Source: an uncultured Bacillaceae bacterium (lineage in GTDB: Bacteria; Bacillota; Bacilli; Bacillales; Alkalibacillaceae). Taken from it: a stretch of 5,950 bases of DNA. Below are positions 1 to 5,862 of this stretch, piece by piece (the first letter of the stretch is position 1; each line of letters starts with the position of its first letter). A program made the translations under genes and the position numbers. The notes beneath the pieces are model-generated. The model saw nothing but the letters and a program-made list of their open reading frames with translations, was not told the DNA's origin and did not search any database. Where the stretch lies: assembly GCA_937958375.1 (NCBI GenBank), contig CALGNY010000024.1, forward strand, positions 1-5,950. Direction: 5' to 3'.

Positions 1-1502
1 TCTTGTGCTTGTGCATCGTAACGTTCAGGATCTTTCCATGTTTTCTTCGGATTCAAGACTTCTGATGGAACACCTGGGCATTCAGTTGGGATGTGCAAGC
101 CGAAGAATTCATCTTGTACGGTCTCAACGTTTTTCAATTCGCCTTCAAGTGCTGCTTGCACCATGGCGCGTGTGTAGCCAAGCTTCATCCGGGAGCCTTC
201 GCCATATGGTCCACCTGTCCAGCCGGTGTTGACTAGGAAAACTTCGGAGTTATGCTGATCGATTCGTTCTCCGAGCATTTTTGCATATTCGGCTGCCGGC
301 AGTGGCAAGAATGGTGATCCGAAGCAAGCGGAGAATGTCGCTTGTGGTTCAGTGACGCCACGCTCTGTTCCTGCCAATTTACTCGTATACCCACTCAAGA
401 AGTGGTACATCGCTTGTTCTTTTGACAGCTTACTGATTGGAGGCAATACGCCAGATGCATCAGCTGTCAAGAAGATGATTGCGTTTGGATGGCCCGCCAA
501 GCTTGGGCGAACGATATTGTCAATGTTATCGATTGAATAAGCTGCACGAGTATTTTCAGTCAGACTCGTGTCATCATAGTCTGCCACGCGGTTTTCATCC
601 AAGACGACGTTTTCCAATACAGAACCGAAACGGATGGCATTAAAAATTTGCGGTTCTTTTTCTTCAGAAAGGTTGACAGTCTTCGCATAGCATCCGCCTT
701 CGATGTTAAACACACCATTTTGTGACCACGCGTGCTCGTCGTCACCGATCAAGCTGCGGTGCGGGTCAGCGGACAATGTCGTTTTCCCTGTTCCGGAAAG
801 TCCGAAGAACAATGCGACATCACCTTCAGCACCAACGTTAGCTGAGCAGTGCATCGGTAGGACGTTATGTTTCGTCGGTAGCATGAAGTTCATGACAGAG
901 AAAATGGATTTCTTGATTTCGCCAGCATACTCTGTTCCGCCGATCAACACAATGCGATGTTTGAATGAAATGATGATAAACGTTTCAGAGTTCGTTCCAT
1001 CGACTTTCGGATCTGCTTTGAAATGTGGTGCAGATACGACAGTGAAACCAGCTTCGTGCGTTTTCAGCTCTTCTTCCGTCGGGCGAATGAATAAGCGATT
1101 CGCGAATAGATTGTGCCATGCGAACTGGGTGATGACTTGGATTGGCAAGCGGTATTTTTCATCAGCACCTGCGAATCCTTTGAATGTAAATAACTCGTCA
1201 CGTTCCCCTAGGTAATCGATGACTTTATTGAATAGGTTTTCGAATTTTTCTTCGCTGATCGGTTGGTTCGTGCTTCCCCATTCGACATGATCTTTTGACT
1301 CTTCATCTTCAACGATGAATTTGTCTTTTGGTGATCTGCCTGTATAAGCGCCGGTGGTTGCTCGGATGGCACCGGTAGAAGATAGCTCGCCTTCTTGGCG
1401 GTCCAACACTTTTTCAACAAGTTGTGCAACAGAAAGGTTCTGATGGTTTACGTCTAAGTCAGTCAAGCGTGAAACTAAAGAATCCAGCGTATTTGTATTC
1501 AT
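1..1502 (-). CDS. pckA: Phosphoenolpyruvate carboxykinase (ATP), 3' end missing
   Basis: This enzyme converts oxaloacetate and ATP to phosphoenolpyruvate, CO2 and ADP, the committed cytosolic step of gluconeogenesis. I read 500 codons from the minus-strand ATG at 1502-1500 to the window edge. The family is about 527 residues in B. subtilis, so some 27 C-terminal codons lie outside. Visible landmarks are GAYTGRSPKDKF from residue 51 (Arg56 is the likely substrate-binding Arg), GGTEYAGEIKKS at 188-199 (Tyr192, Lys198), His218 in PMHCSANVG, the P-loop GLSGTGKTT at 234-242 with Lys240, the metal-binding GDDEH at 253-257, and Arg319 in ENTRAAY. Spacing between these matches the E. coli enzyme with a constant offset of about 14, so no catalytic residue seems missing. 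The start is preceded by AAAAGGA ten bases upstream; no alternative in-frame start is nearby. Codons at positions 51, 239 and 500 fall in one frame. The gene is transcribed away from the Nudix-metK-asnB group. Confidence 0.97.
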   Translation of the reverse strand, partial: MNTNTLDSLVSRLTDLDVNHQNLSVAQLVEKVLDRQEGELSSTGAIRATTGAYTGRSPKDKFIVEDEESKDHVEWGSTNQPISEEKFENLFNKVIDYLGERDELFTFKGFAGADEKYRLPIQVITQFAWHNLFANRLFIRPTEEELKTHEAGFTVVSAPHFKADPKVDGTNSETFIIISFKHRIVLIGGTEYAGEIKKSIFSVMNFMLPTKHNVLPMHCSANVGAEGDVALFFGLSGTGKTTLSADPHRSLIGDDEHAWSQNGVFNIEGGCYAKTVNLSEEKEPQIFNAIRFGSVLENVVLDENRVADYDDTSLTENTRAAYSIDNIDNIVRPSLAGHPNAIIFLTADASGVLPPISKLSKEQAMYHFLSGYTSKLAGTERGVTEPQATFSACFGSPFLPLPAAEYAKMLGERIDQHNSEVFLVNTGWTGGPYGEGSRMKLGYTRAMVQAALEGELKNVETVQDEFFGLHIPTECPGVPSEVLNPKKTWKDPERYDAQAQ

Positions 1503-1536
1503 CCATTCATCATCCTTTTCATTAAGTGTATGTAAG

Positions 1537-1588
1537 TATGCTAATCTGTGATTAGTATAACACATTGATTATATTAAACCATACTAAT
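1537..1588. repeat. Three ATACTAAT-like half-sites in alternating orientation
   Basis: ATGCTAAT (1538-1545), ATTAGTAT (1551-1558, inverted) and ATACTAAT (1581-1588) form a cluster over the proposed pckA promoter. The first two make a near-perfect palindrome, 1537-1559, with arms of ten bases broken by one mismatch and a centre of TGT; its core CTAATC-TGT-GATTAG is exact. The second and third are exact eight-base inverted repeats of each other. The palindrome is centred about on the predicted transcription start. This looks like operator DNA bound by a dimeric regulator, or the same regulator in several copies. Confidence 0.5.
1554..1582 (-). promoter_or_regulatory. Probable pckA promoter overlapped by a CcpN-like operator
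   Basis: Read on the minus strand, TGTTATACT (1562-1554) is an extended -10 element with TATACT at 1559-1554. The only -35 candidate, ATGGTT at 1582-1577, is poor, which fits an extended -10 promoter. Transcription would begin near 1547, giving a leader of about 45 bases. The 11-mer TGTGTTATACT (1564-1554) matches the B. subtilis CcpN operator consensus as I recall it (TRTGHYATAYW) at every position and covers the -10 box. CcpN represses the gluconeogenic genes pckA and gapB in glycolytic conditions, so regulation by a CcpN orthologue is a reasonable inference. The match is seen directly; the regulator is not in this window. Confidence 0.55.
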
Positions 1589-1802
1589 TCGAAAAAATTT
1601 GTGAATAAATTATAACAACCGTTTCAACTAACATACCATCTTTCGCGACTTTTCAAGCAAAAATTCGTAACGCTTATCGTTCACCTTATAGTCTAACAGA
1701 TTTTATTGTGTTTGTAGTAGGATAATGATGTCGAAAAGTTGATTGTCATGTTACGCTTTTAAATAAGAATAGACGTAATTTTTTGTGAAAGGACGGATTG
1801 CC
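1589..1802. other. Divergent intergenic region with no gene seen
   Basis: The remainder of the 300-base gap between pckA and the Nudix gene is AT-rich and has no supportable reading frame on either strand. It must hold the Nudix promoter, but no clear one is visible. Weak candidates are GATAAT at 1721-1726 without a proper -35, and TTGTCA at 1744-1749 with AAGAAT at 1765-1770 at a short 15-base spacing. No riboswitch or tRNA-like fold was recognised here. Confidence 0.5.
1609..1617 (-). promoter_or_regulatory. Possible second, upstream pckA -10 element
   Basis: On the minus strand this reads TGTTATAAT, a perfect extended -10 sequence (TGnTATAAT). No convincing -35 lies 16-18 bases upstream. 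It could be a distal pckA promoter, with the operator array at 1537-1588 then lying just downstream of the start as a roadblock. It could also be chance in an AT-rich stretch. It has a better -10 but less supporting context than the 1554-1559 candidate. Confidence 0.25.
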
Positions 1803-2360
1803 TTGAATACAAAACTGAATCAACAAAATGCACTCGATCAGCTGCAGCAATATTTGCGTGACTTTCCAGAAGAAGTTCAGCATCTGGTTCCGTTAATTTC
1901 GTTCACTAAAGATCAGCATGAATTATTTGATCGTTCTGTCAAACCGGGTCATATTACAGCAAGCGGACTTGTGCTTCACCCGGAGAATCCGGATCAATTA
2001 TTGATGGTATTTCATCGGACACTTGAGCGGTGGCTACAGCCTGGCGGTCATGTCGACCCAGGGGAAACACCGGAGGAAGCGGCGATCCGCGAGGTGGAAG
2101 AGGAGACTGGTCTGACACCTAAACTACATCCGATTCATGAAGAAAAAATGTACCCGTTTGATATCAACATTCATTATATCCCGACCAATAAACAAAGGAA
2201 TGAGCCGGGGCATTTTCATTATGACTTTAGGTATTTGATGACGACGGATGAGAAAGAGTTACATTCCAATGATGAAGGAAACGATGTGAGTTGGATGAAC
2301 ATATTGGAGATCAGTGACCAATCATTGGCTCGTGCCATCAAACAAATCCAGCTGGTTTAA
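1803..2360 (+). CDS. Nudix hydrolase of unknown substrate
   Basis: Nudix enzymes cleave a nucleoside diphosphate linked to another group, using divalent metal; the substrate of this one cannot be read from sequence. The 185-residue product carries a complete Nudix box, G-x5-E-x7-R-E-V-x-E-E-x-G-L, at residues 82-104, preceded by RWLQPGG. Residues 1-40 form a probably helical N-terminal extension, followed by HITASGLVLHP as the first core strand. After the box, PFDINIHYIP and EPGHFHYDFRYL resemble a Nudix subgroup in which box-proximal His and Asp residues are conserved. TTG at 1803 is chosen as start because AAAGGA at 1788-1793 lies nine bases before it. A GTG at 1785 would give 191 residues but contains this ribosome site and has none of its own. 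The gene is followed by metK on the same strand but separated by a possible terminator and a metK promoter, so it is probably monocistronic. Confidence 0.88.
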   Translation: MNTKLNQQNALDQLQQYLRDFPEEVQHLVPLISFTKDQHELFDRSVKPGHITASGLVLHPENPDQLLMVFHRTLERWLQPGGHVDPGETPEEAAIREVEEETGLTPKLHPIHEEKMYPFDINIHYIPTNKQRNEPGHFHYDFRYLMTTDEKELHSNDEGNDVSWMNILEISDQSLARAIKQIQLV

Positions 2361-2375
2361 CGATTTGGTTTTTTT
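2343..2375 (+). terminator. Weak intrinsic terminator of the Nudix gene
   Basis: CAAATC (2343-2348) and GATTTG (2362-2367) are exact inverted repeats, followed closely by seven T residues (2369-2375). The left arm lies within the last codons and the 13-base loop contains the stop codon. The stem is short and AT-rich, so termination may be partial. The T run lies just before the metK -35 box. Confidence 0.4.
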
Positions 2376-2378
2376 AAA

Positions 2379-2408
2379 TTGACAGAGACCCGTGTTTAAC
2401 GTTATGAT
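2379..2408 (+). promoter_or_regulatory. metK promoter (housekeeping sigma factor type)
   Basis: A perfect TTGACA -35 box (2379-2384) is followed after 18 bases by TATGAT (2403-2408), a five-of-six match to the -10 consensus. Transcription would start near 2415, about a dozen bases before the first stem of the S-box leader, which is the expected arrangement. Confidence 0.85.
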
Positions 2409-2426
2409 TATGCGGAAACGGAATTA

Positions 2427-2532
2427 CTCTTATCCAGAGCAAGCGGAGGGAACAGGCCCGATGAAGCTCGGCAACCATCACGACAAGTGACAGGTGCTAA
2501 CCTGATGCAAGGTAGAACTTGGACGATAAGAG
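2427..2532 (+). ncRNA. SAM-I (S-box) riboswitch aptamer
   Basis: This leader RNA binds S-adenosylmethionine and controls the downstream metK by premature termination. Helix P1 is CTCTTATC (2427-2434) with GATAAGAG (2525-2532), eight perfect pairs. P2 begins with GAGC (2437-2440) against GCTC (2466-2469), enclosing the conserved GGAGGGA...GGCCCGATGAA core, followed by the conserved GGCAACC. P3 uses TCAC (2478-2481) and GTGA (2487-2490). The conserved AGGTGCTAA follows, and P4 is CAAG (2508-2511) with CTTG (2518-2521). All these match the S-box family as seen in B. subtilis yitJ and metK leaders. High SAM should stabilise P1 and turn metK off. Confidence 0.97.
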
Positions 2533-2564
2533 CGGAAGGCGGAATTCAACCTTTCCCTTTTGTC
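2525..2564 (+). promoter_or_regulatory. Predicted S-box antiterminator helix
   Basis: The whole 3' strand of P1 can instead pair with the left arm of the terminator. GATAAGAG (2525-2532) pairs with CTTTTGTC (2557-2564), C2533 bulges, and GGAAGG (2534-2539) pairs with CTTTCC (2551-2556). This gives 14 pairs, three of them G-U. It cannot coexist with P1 or with the terminator, so it is the expected SAM-free, metK-on state. Pairing was worked out by hand, without energies. Confidence 0.75.
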
Positions 2565-2590
2565 ATGACCAAAAAGGGAAAGGTTTTTTT
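2548..2590 (+). terminator. Riboswitch-controlled intrinsic terminator before metK
   Basis: AACCTTTCCCTTTT (2548-2561) and AAAAGGGAAAGGTT (2572-2585) form a perfect 14-pair stem with a ten-base loop, running into seven T residues (2584-2590). It is the off-switch of the S-box element: when SAM holds P1 together, the left arm is free to form this hairpin and stop transcription before metK. Confidence 0.95.
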
Positions 2591-2658
2591 GTAGCTTGGA
2601 TGCAAGCCGTCTCACCAGGATGGATAGAGTACCGTAATAATTCTTGGGAGGAAACGGA

Positions 2659-3858
2659 ATGGAACGAAAACGTAGGTTATTTACATCGGAATCAGTTACC
2701 GAAGGACATCCGGATAAAATCAGTGATCAGATCTCCGATGCAATTTTGGATGAAATTTTAAAAGAAGACCCGGATGCGCGAGTCGCTTGTGAGACGATGG
2801 TCTCGACAGGACTTGTCTTGGTATCGGGTGAAATATCGACGACATCGTATGTGGATATCTCAACGATTGTGCGCGACACCGTAAAAGAAATTGGTTATAC
2901 GCGAGCGAAATATGGTTTTGACTATGCCACATGTGCAGTGTTGACATCGATTGATGAACAATCGCCGGATATTGCCGCGGGTGTGGATGTCGCTTATGAA
3001 AAGCGGGAAGGCCAGGAAACGGATGAAGAGATCGAAGCGATTGGCGCAGGTGACCAAGGGTTGATGTTCGGCTTTGCGACGAATGAAACCGAAGAACTGA
3101 TGCCACTGCCGATTTCGTTGTCCCATAAAATTTCGAAGCGATTGTCGGACGTGCGTAAAACGGAAGTCATTCCTTATTTACGGCCGGATGGAAAAACGCA
3201 GGTAACTGTGGAATATCAAGAAGATGGCTCACCTGCTCGCATCGATACGATTGTGTTATCGACACAGCACCACCCAGAGATTTCATTGGAACAAATCAAA
3301 CAAGACATATTGGAAAAAGTCATTCGTCCGGTTGTTCCAGAAGAACTGATCGATGATGCGACCAAATTTTTCATCAATCCGACTGGTCGCTTTGTGATTG
3401 GTGGACCACAGGGGGATGCTGGATTGACCGGGCGGAAAATTATCGTTGATACGTATGGAGGCTATGCACGACACGGTGGCGGCGCATTTAGTGGGAAGGA
3501 TCCGACGAAAGTGGACCGTTCTGCTGCCTATGCCGCTCGCTACGTGGCGAAAAATATCGTCGCTGCAGGGTTGGCGGATACGTGTGAAGTTCAATTAGCC
3601 TATGCGATTGGCGTCGCTCAGCCGGTTTCAATCAATGTGGATACATTTGGGACAGGCGTTGTTTCCGAAGAGCGGATGGCTGACGCGATTCGCGAAGTGT
3701 TTGATTTACGACCGGCAGGCATTACGAAAATGTTGGACTTGAAGCGGCCGATCTATAAAAAGACGGCGGCTTACGGACATTTCGGTCGGACGGATGAAGA
3801 CTTCACCTGGGAGCGAACCGATCGCGTGGACGATTTGAAAAAAGTGTTAAAAATCTAA
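2659..3858 (+). CDS. metK: S-adenosylmethionine synthetase (methionine adenosyltransferase)
   Basis: MetK joins methionine and ATP to make S-adenosylmethionine, releasing phosphate and pyrophosphate, as a cytosolic tetramer in the family. The 399-residue product is essentially full length (B. subtilis about 400). It shows FTSESVTEGHPDK at 8-20 (catalytic His17, metal-binding Asp19), the GAGDQG signature at 129-134, GPQGDAGLTGRK at 249-260 (Asp253, Arg259, Lys260) and the glycine-rich GGGAFSGKDPTKVDRS at 273-288 with Lys280. The mobile active-site loop is around 97-110. ATG at 2659 is chosen because GGGAGG (2646-2651) lies seven bases upstream. A TTG at 2644 would place the ribosome site inside the gene. 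Expression is controlled by the S-box leader, so the product represses its own gene. A strong terminator follows, and asnB is next on the same strand. Confidence 0.98.
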   Translation: MERKRRLFTSESVTEGHPDKISDQISDAILDEILKEDPDARVACETMVSTGLVLVSGEISTTSYVDISTIVRDTVKEIGYTRAKYGFDYATCAVLTSIDEQSPDIAAGVDVAYEKREGQETDEEIEAIGAGDQGLMFGFATNETEELMPLPISLSHKISKRLSDVRKTEVIPYLRPDGKTQVTVEYQEDGSPARIDTIVLSTQHHPEISLEQIKQDILEKVIRPVVPEELIDDATKFFINPTGRFVIGGPQGDAGLTGRKIIVDTYGGYARHGGGAFSGKDPTKVDRSAAYAARYVAKNIVAAGLADTCEVQLAYAIGVAQPVSINVDTFGTGVVSEERMADAIREVFDLRPAGITKMLDLKRPIYKKTAAYGHFGRTDEDFTWERTDRVDDLKKVLKI

Positions 3859-3863
3859 TGAAA

Positions 3864-3937
3864 CTTTTTACGGAAATCAGCTGTTATACGTGTAGTATGG
3901 CAGCTGATTTTTTTGCGCCTACAATTTCCGTGAAAAG
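3864..3937 (+). promoter_or_regulatory. Alternative long helix overlapping the terminator base and the asnB ribosome site
   Basis: CTTTTTACGGAAAT (3864-3877) can pair with ATTTCCGTGAAAAG (3924-3937) over 14 positions, one a G-U. Its inner end uses A3874-T3877, which otherwise close the terminator stem. Its outer end takes the first bases of the asnB ribosome-binding site (AGAGG, 3936-3940). The upper part of the terminator hairpin (3878-3906) could still form inside it. The complementarity is seen directly; a regulatory role is inference. Confidence 0.4.
3874..3914 (+). terminator. Strong intrinsic terminator between metK and asnB
   Basis: AAATCAGCTGTTATAC (3874-3889) and GTATGGCAGCTGATTT (3895-3910) pair along all 16 positions, two of them G-U, around the five-base loop GTGTA, with seven T residues at 3908-3914. 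It begins 15 bases after the metK stop codon and ends 33 bases before the asnB start. It should separate the two transcripts. I see no good promoter between it and asnB, so asnB may depend on read-through or on a promoter inside metK. Confidence 0.93.
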
Positions 3938-3947
3938 AGGAATGGCT

Positions 3948-5750
3948 ATGTGTGGTTTTATTGGATTCATTCGTTATGAAAAGCCTGCGGATAAGGAAAG
4001 TAACGTTTATTGTGTGGATCAACAGGTACAAGTAGTTTATTCGGATAAGTTGGTAAGTTTTTGGAAGAAGAATAATGAAAACGAACCGGTTATTGTTGAA
4101 ACGGATGACGTCTTGGTAGTTATGAATGGAGAGCTCTATAATGTTCGTGAGCTCAGTGAAAATGTGAATGTCGGGGATACGACTTCTGAAATTTTAACTC
4201 GATTATATAAGCAGTATGGCGAGGACTTGTTCCGACAATTAAGAGGCAAATTTGCCATGTTGATTTGGGATAAAAACGAGAAGAGATTGGTCGGAGCACG
4301 CGATCCGTTCGGGATGAAATCGTTGTTTTACAGTGAGCAACAAGAGGGTGTGTGGTTTTCTTTTGATAAAAAGATGCTTTCTGCTGTAACTGGACGGGAT
4401 GAGGTGGATCCGGAAAGTTTACAACACTACTTCAGTTTTCAATACGTGCCTGAACCGATGACGATGTCTAATGGGATTCGTAAGGTGGAAGCGGGGTGCT
4501 CGTTTACGTTAGTTGATGAAGGGTTAGTGTTTGAACGTTATTTTCAACCGACCTTTCGACCAATGAAGCAATTGGCTGTTGCTGATTTCGCCAAAAAAAT
4601 TCGTGAAACGATGACCGAATCCGTTCATCTACATATGAGAAGTAATGCACCGGTTGGTTCGTTTCTTTCTGGTGGAATCGACTCGACAATTATCGCAAGC
4701 TTGGCGAAGGAAGTTCAACCGAATTTGAAAACCTTCTCGGTCGACTTCGAGCATTCGGGTTTTTCAGAAGTTGGGGTAGCGAAAATGACGGCAAGTGAAT
4801 TAGGCATTGAAAATTATAGTTGCCGAATAACGCCTGACATGTTTGTCGACCGATTGCCTGAAATCATTTGGCACACGGAAGATCCATTAGCGGACCCGGC
4901 GAGTGTTGCGTTATATTTCGCTGCCCGTGAAGCGCGGAGGCATGTGTCGGTCGTGTTATCGGGAGAAGGTGCCGATGAGTTATTTGGCGGATATACGATT
5001 TACCGTGAGCCCCAGTCGCTGCGTTGGTTTAACTCGGTCCCGGATGTTGTTCATGGGCTGTTGAAGCGGGTTGCGAACGTCTTGCCAGAAGGAGTGAAAG
5101 GAAAGAGTTTTCTGGAACGCGGGACGACACCATTGAAAGATCGGTATATCGGCAATGCGAAAATGTTTGAAGAAGGTGAGAAGGCGGAATTTTTAAAGAC
5201 GTTTGATGCGTCGGTAAGCTATCAAGCGATAACCCGTGGCCTATTTGGAGAATCCGCTCACCTGCATCCCGTTCAACAAATGCAATACATCGATTTGCAT
5301 ACCTGGATGCGTGGCGACATTTTATTAAAAGCCGATCGGATGACTAAGGCACATGATCTGGAGGTACGCTCACCGTTTTTGGATGTTGAGGTGATGAAGC
5401 TCGCGAGCCAAATCCCCGTGGAATACAATCTTGCACATGGAACGACGAAGTGGGTGCTGCGGGAGGCGTTCCGTGGAATCATACCCGAGCATGTCATTAA
5501 CCGGAGGAAGCTAGGCTTTCCAGTGCCGATCCGTCATTGGTTGAAGGATGAGCTATATGAATGGGCTCATGAGCTGATTCGGGTGAGTGAGACGGATGAC
5601 TATTTTGATAAAGGTTATTTGTTGACCCTGCTCGAAAAACATCGGGTCGGTAAAATTGATTACAGCCGGAAGATTTGGACGGTGTTGATGTTTATGATTT
5701 GGCATCAGGTGTTTGTTGAACAGAAATATGATGTTGTTAGATGCTCATGA
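3948..5750 (+). CDS. asnB: AsnB-type asparagine synthetase/amidotransferase with divergent glutaminase domain
   Basis: Family members move glutamine nitrogen onto an ATP-activated carboxylate, usually aspartate. In B. subtilis the metK-linked AsnB is thought to amidate meso-diaminopimelate in peptidoglycan. The 600-residue product has an N-terminal class II glutaminase domain (about 1-190) and a synthetase domain (about 210-590). The latter is strongly B. subtilis-like: PP-loop SGGIDS at 241-246, LSGEGADELFGGY at 337-349, MRGDILLKADRMT at 454-466, RKLGFPVPIRHWLK at 520-533. The glutaminase domain keeps Cys2 (nucleophile after Met removal), NGELYN at 60-65 and GARDPFGMKSLFY at 116-128. It lacks HRGPD and a recognisable RLSIxD, and has TTSEIL at 78-83 where an Asp is expected. 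It is about 17 residues short before NGE. ATG 3948 is chosen because Cys must follow Met and AGAGG (3936-3940) lies seven bases upstream. An in-frame ATG at 3858 would add 30 residues across the terminator. Substrate and amide donor remain open. Confidence 0.9.
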   Translation: MCGFIGFIRYEKPADKESNVYCVDQQVQVVYSDKLVSFWKKNNENEPVIVETDDVLVVMNGELYNVRELSENVNVGDTTSEILTRLYKQYGEDLFRQLRGKFAMLIWDKNEKRLVGARDPFGMKSLFYSEQQEGVWFSFDKKMLSAVTGRDEVDPESLQHYFSFQYVPEPMTMSNGIRKVEAGCSFTLVDEGLVFERYFQPTFRPMKQLAVADFAKKIRETMTESVHLHMRSNAPVGSFLSGGIDSTIIASLAKEVQPNLKTFSVDFEHSGFSEVGVAKMTASELGIENYSCRITPDMFVDRLPEIIWHTEDPLADPASVALYFAAREARRHVSVVLSGEGADELFGGYTIYREPQSLRWFNSVPDVVHGLLKRVANVLPEGVKGKSFLERGTTPLKDRYIGNAKMFEEGEKAEFLKTFDASVSYQAITRGLFGESAHLHPVQQMQYIDLHTWMRGDILLKADRMTKAHDLEVRSPFLDVEVMKLASQIPVEYNLAHGTTKWVLREAFRGIIPEHVINRRKLGFPVPIRHWLKDELYEWAHELIRVSETDDYFDKGYLLTLLEKHRVGKIDYSRKIWTVLMFMIWHQVFVEQKYDVVRCS

Positions 5751-5789
5751 AGAGCAAGTGAATTTTGTCGTTTGATAAAGACGGATTGG

Positions 5790-5828
5790 ATCACTCGCTT
5801 TCCTTTCTAGGGAAGCGGGTGATTTTTT
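5790..5828 (+). terminator. Intrinsic terminator of asnB
   Basis: ATCACTCGCTTTCC (5790-5803) pairs with GGGAAGCGGGTGAT (5810-5823) over 14 positions, two of them G-U, around a six-base loop, followed by six T residues (5823-5828). It lies 39 bases after the asnB stop codon and clearly ends that transcript. Confidence 0.93.
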
Positions 5829-5862
5829 ATTGAATTTATTACTCTCCTTTGTGGACATGGTT

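Noticed and set aside
703..1215. 170-codon open frame on the plus strand
   Set aside because: It lies wholly opposite pckA, whose translation is unmistakable over the same bases, and its product has no recognisable motif.
1669..1681. AACG-CTTAT-CGTT inverted repeat in the pckA-Nudix gap
   Set aside because: Four-base arms in isolation are expected by chance and lie near no promoter or gene end.
2519..2761. 80-codon plus-strand frame running from the riboswitch into metK
   Set aside because: It starts in aptamer helix P4, crosses the terminator and overlaps the metK 5' end in another frame; there is no ribosome-binding site that suits it.
2720..3126. Two minus-strand frames opposite metK
   Set aside because: They are complements of a well-conserved metK coding region, with low-complexity products rich in His, Arg and Ser and no start signals.
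3731..3760. TTGGAC...TATAAA inside the metK 3' end as an asnB promoter
   Set aside because: The spacing is 15 bases and the -35 matches consensus poorly; it would also still be followed by the terminator.
3858..3947. In-frame extension of asnB to an ATG overlapping the metK stop (TAATG)
   Set aside because: It would put 30 residues before the nucleophilic Cys and encode through the terminator hairpin. The AGAGG-spaced ATG at 3948 gives Met-Cys directly. A cleaved propeptide, as in PurF, is possible but not known for asparagine synthetases.
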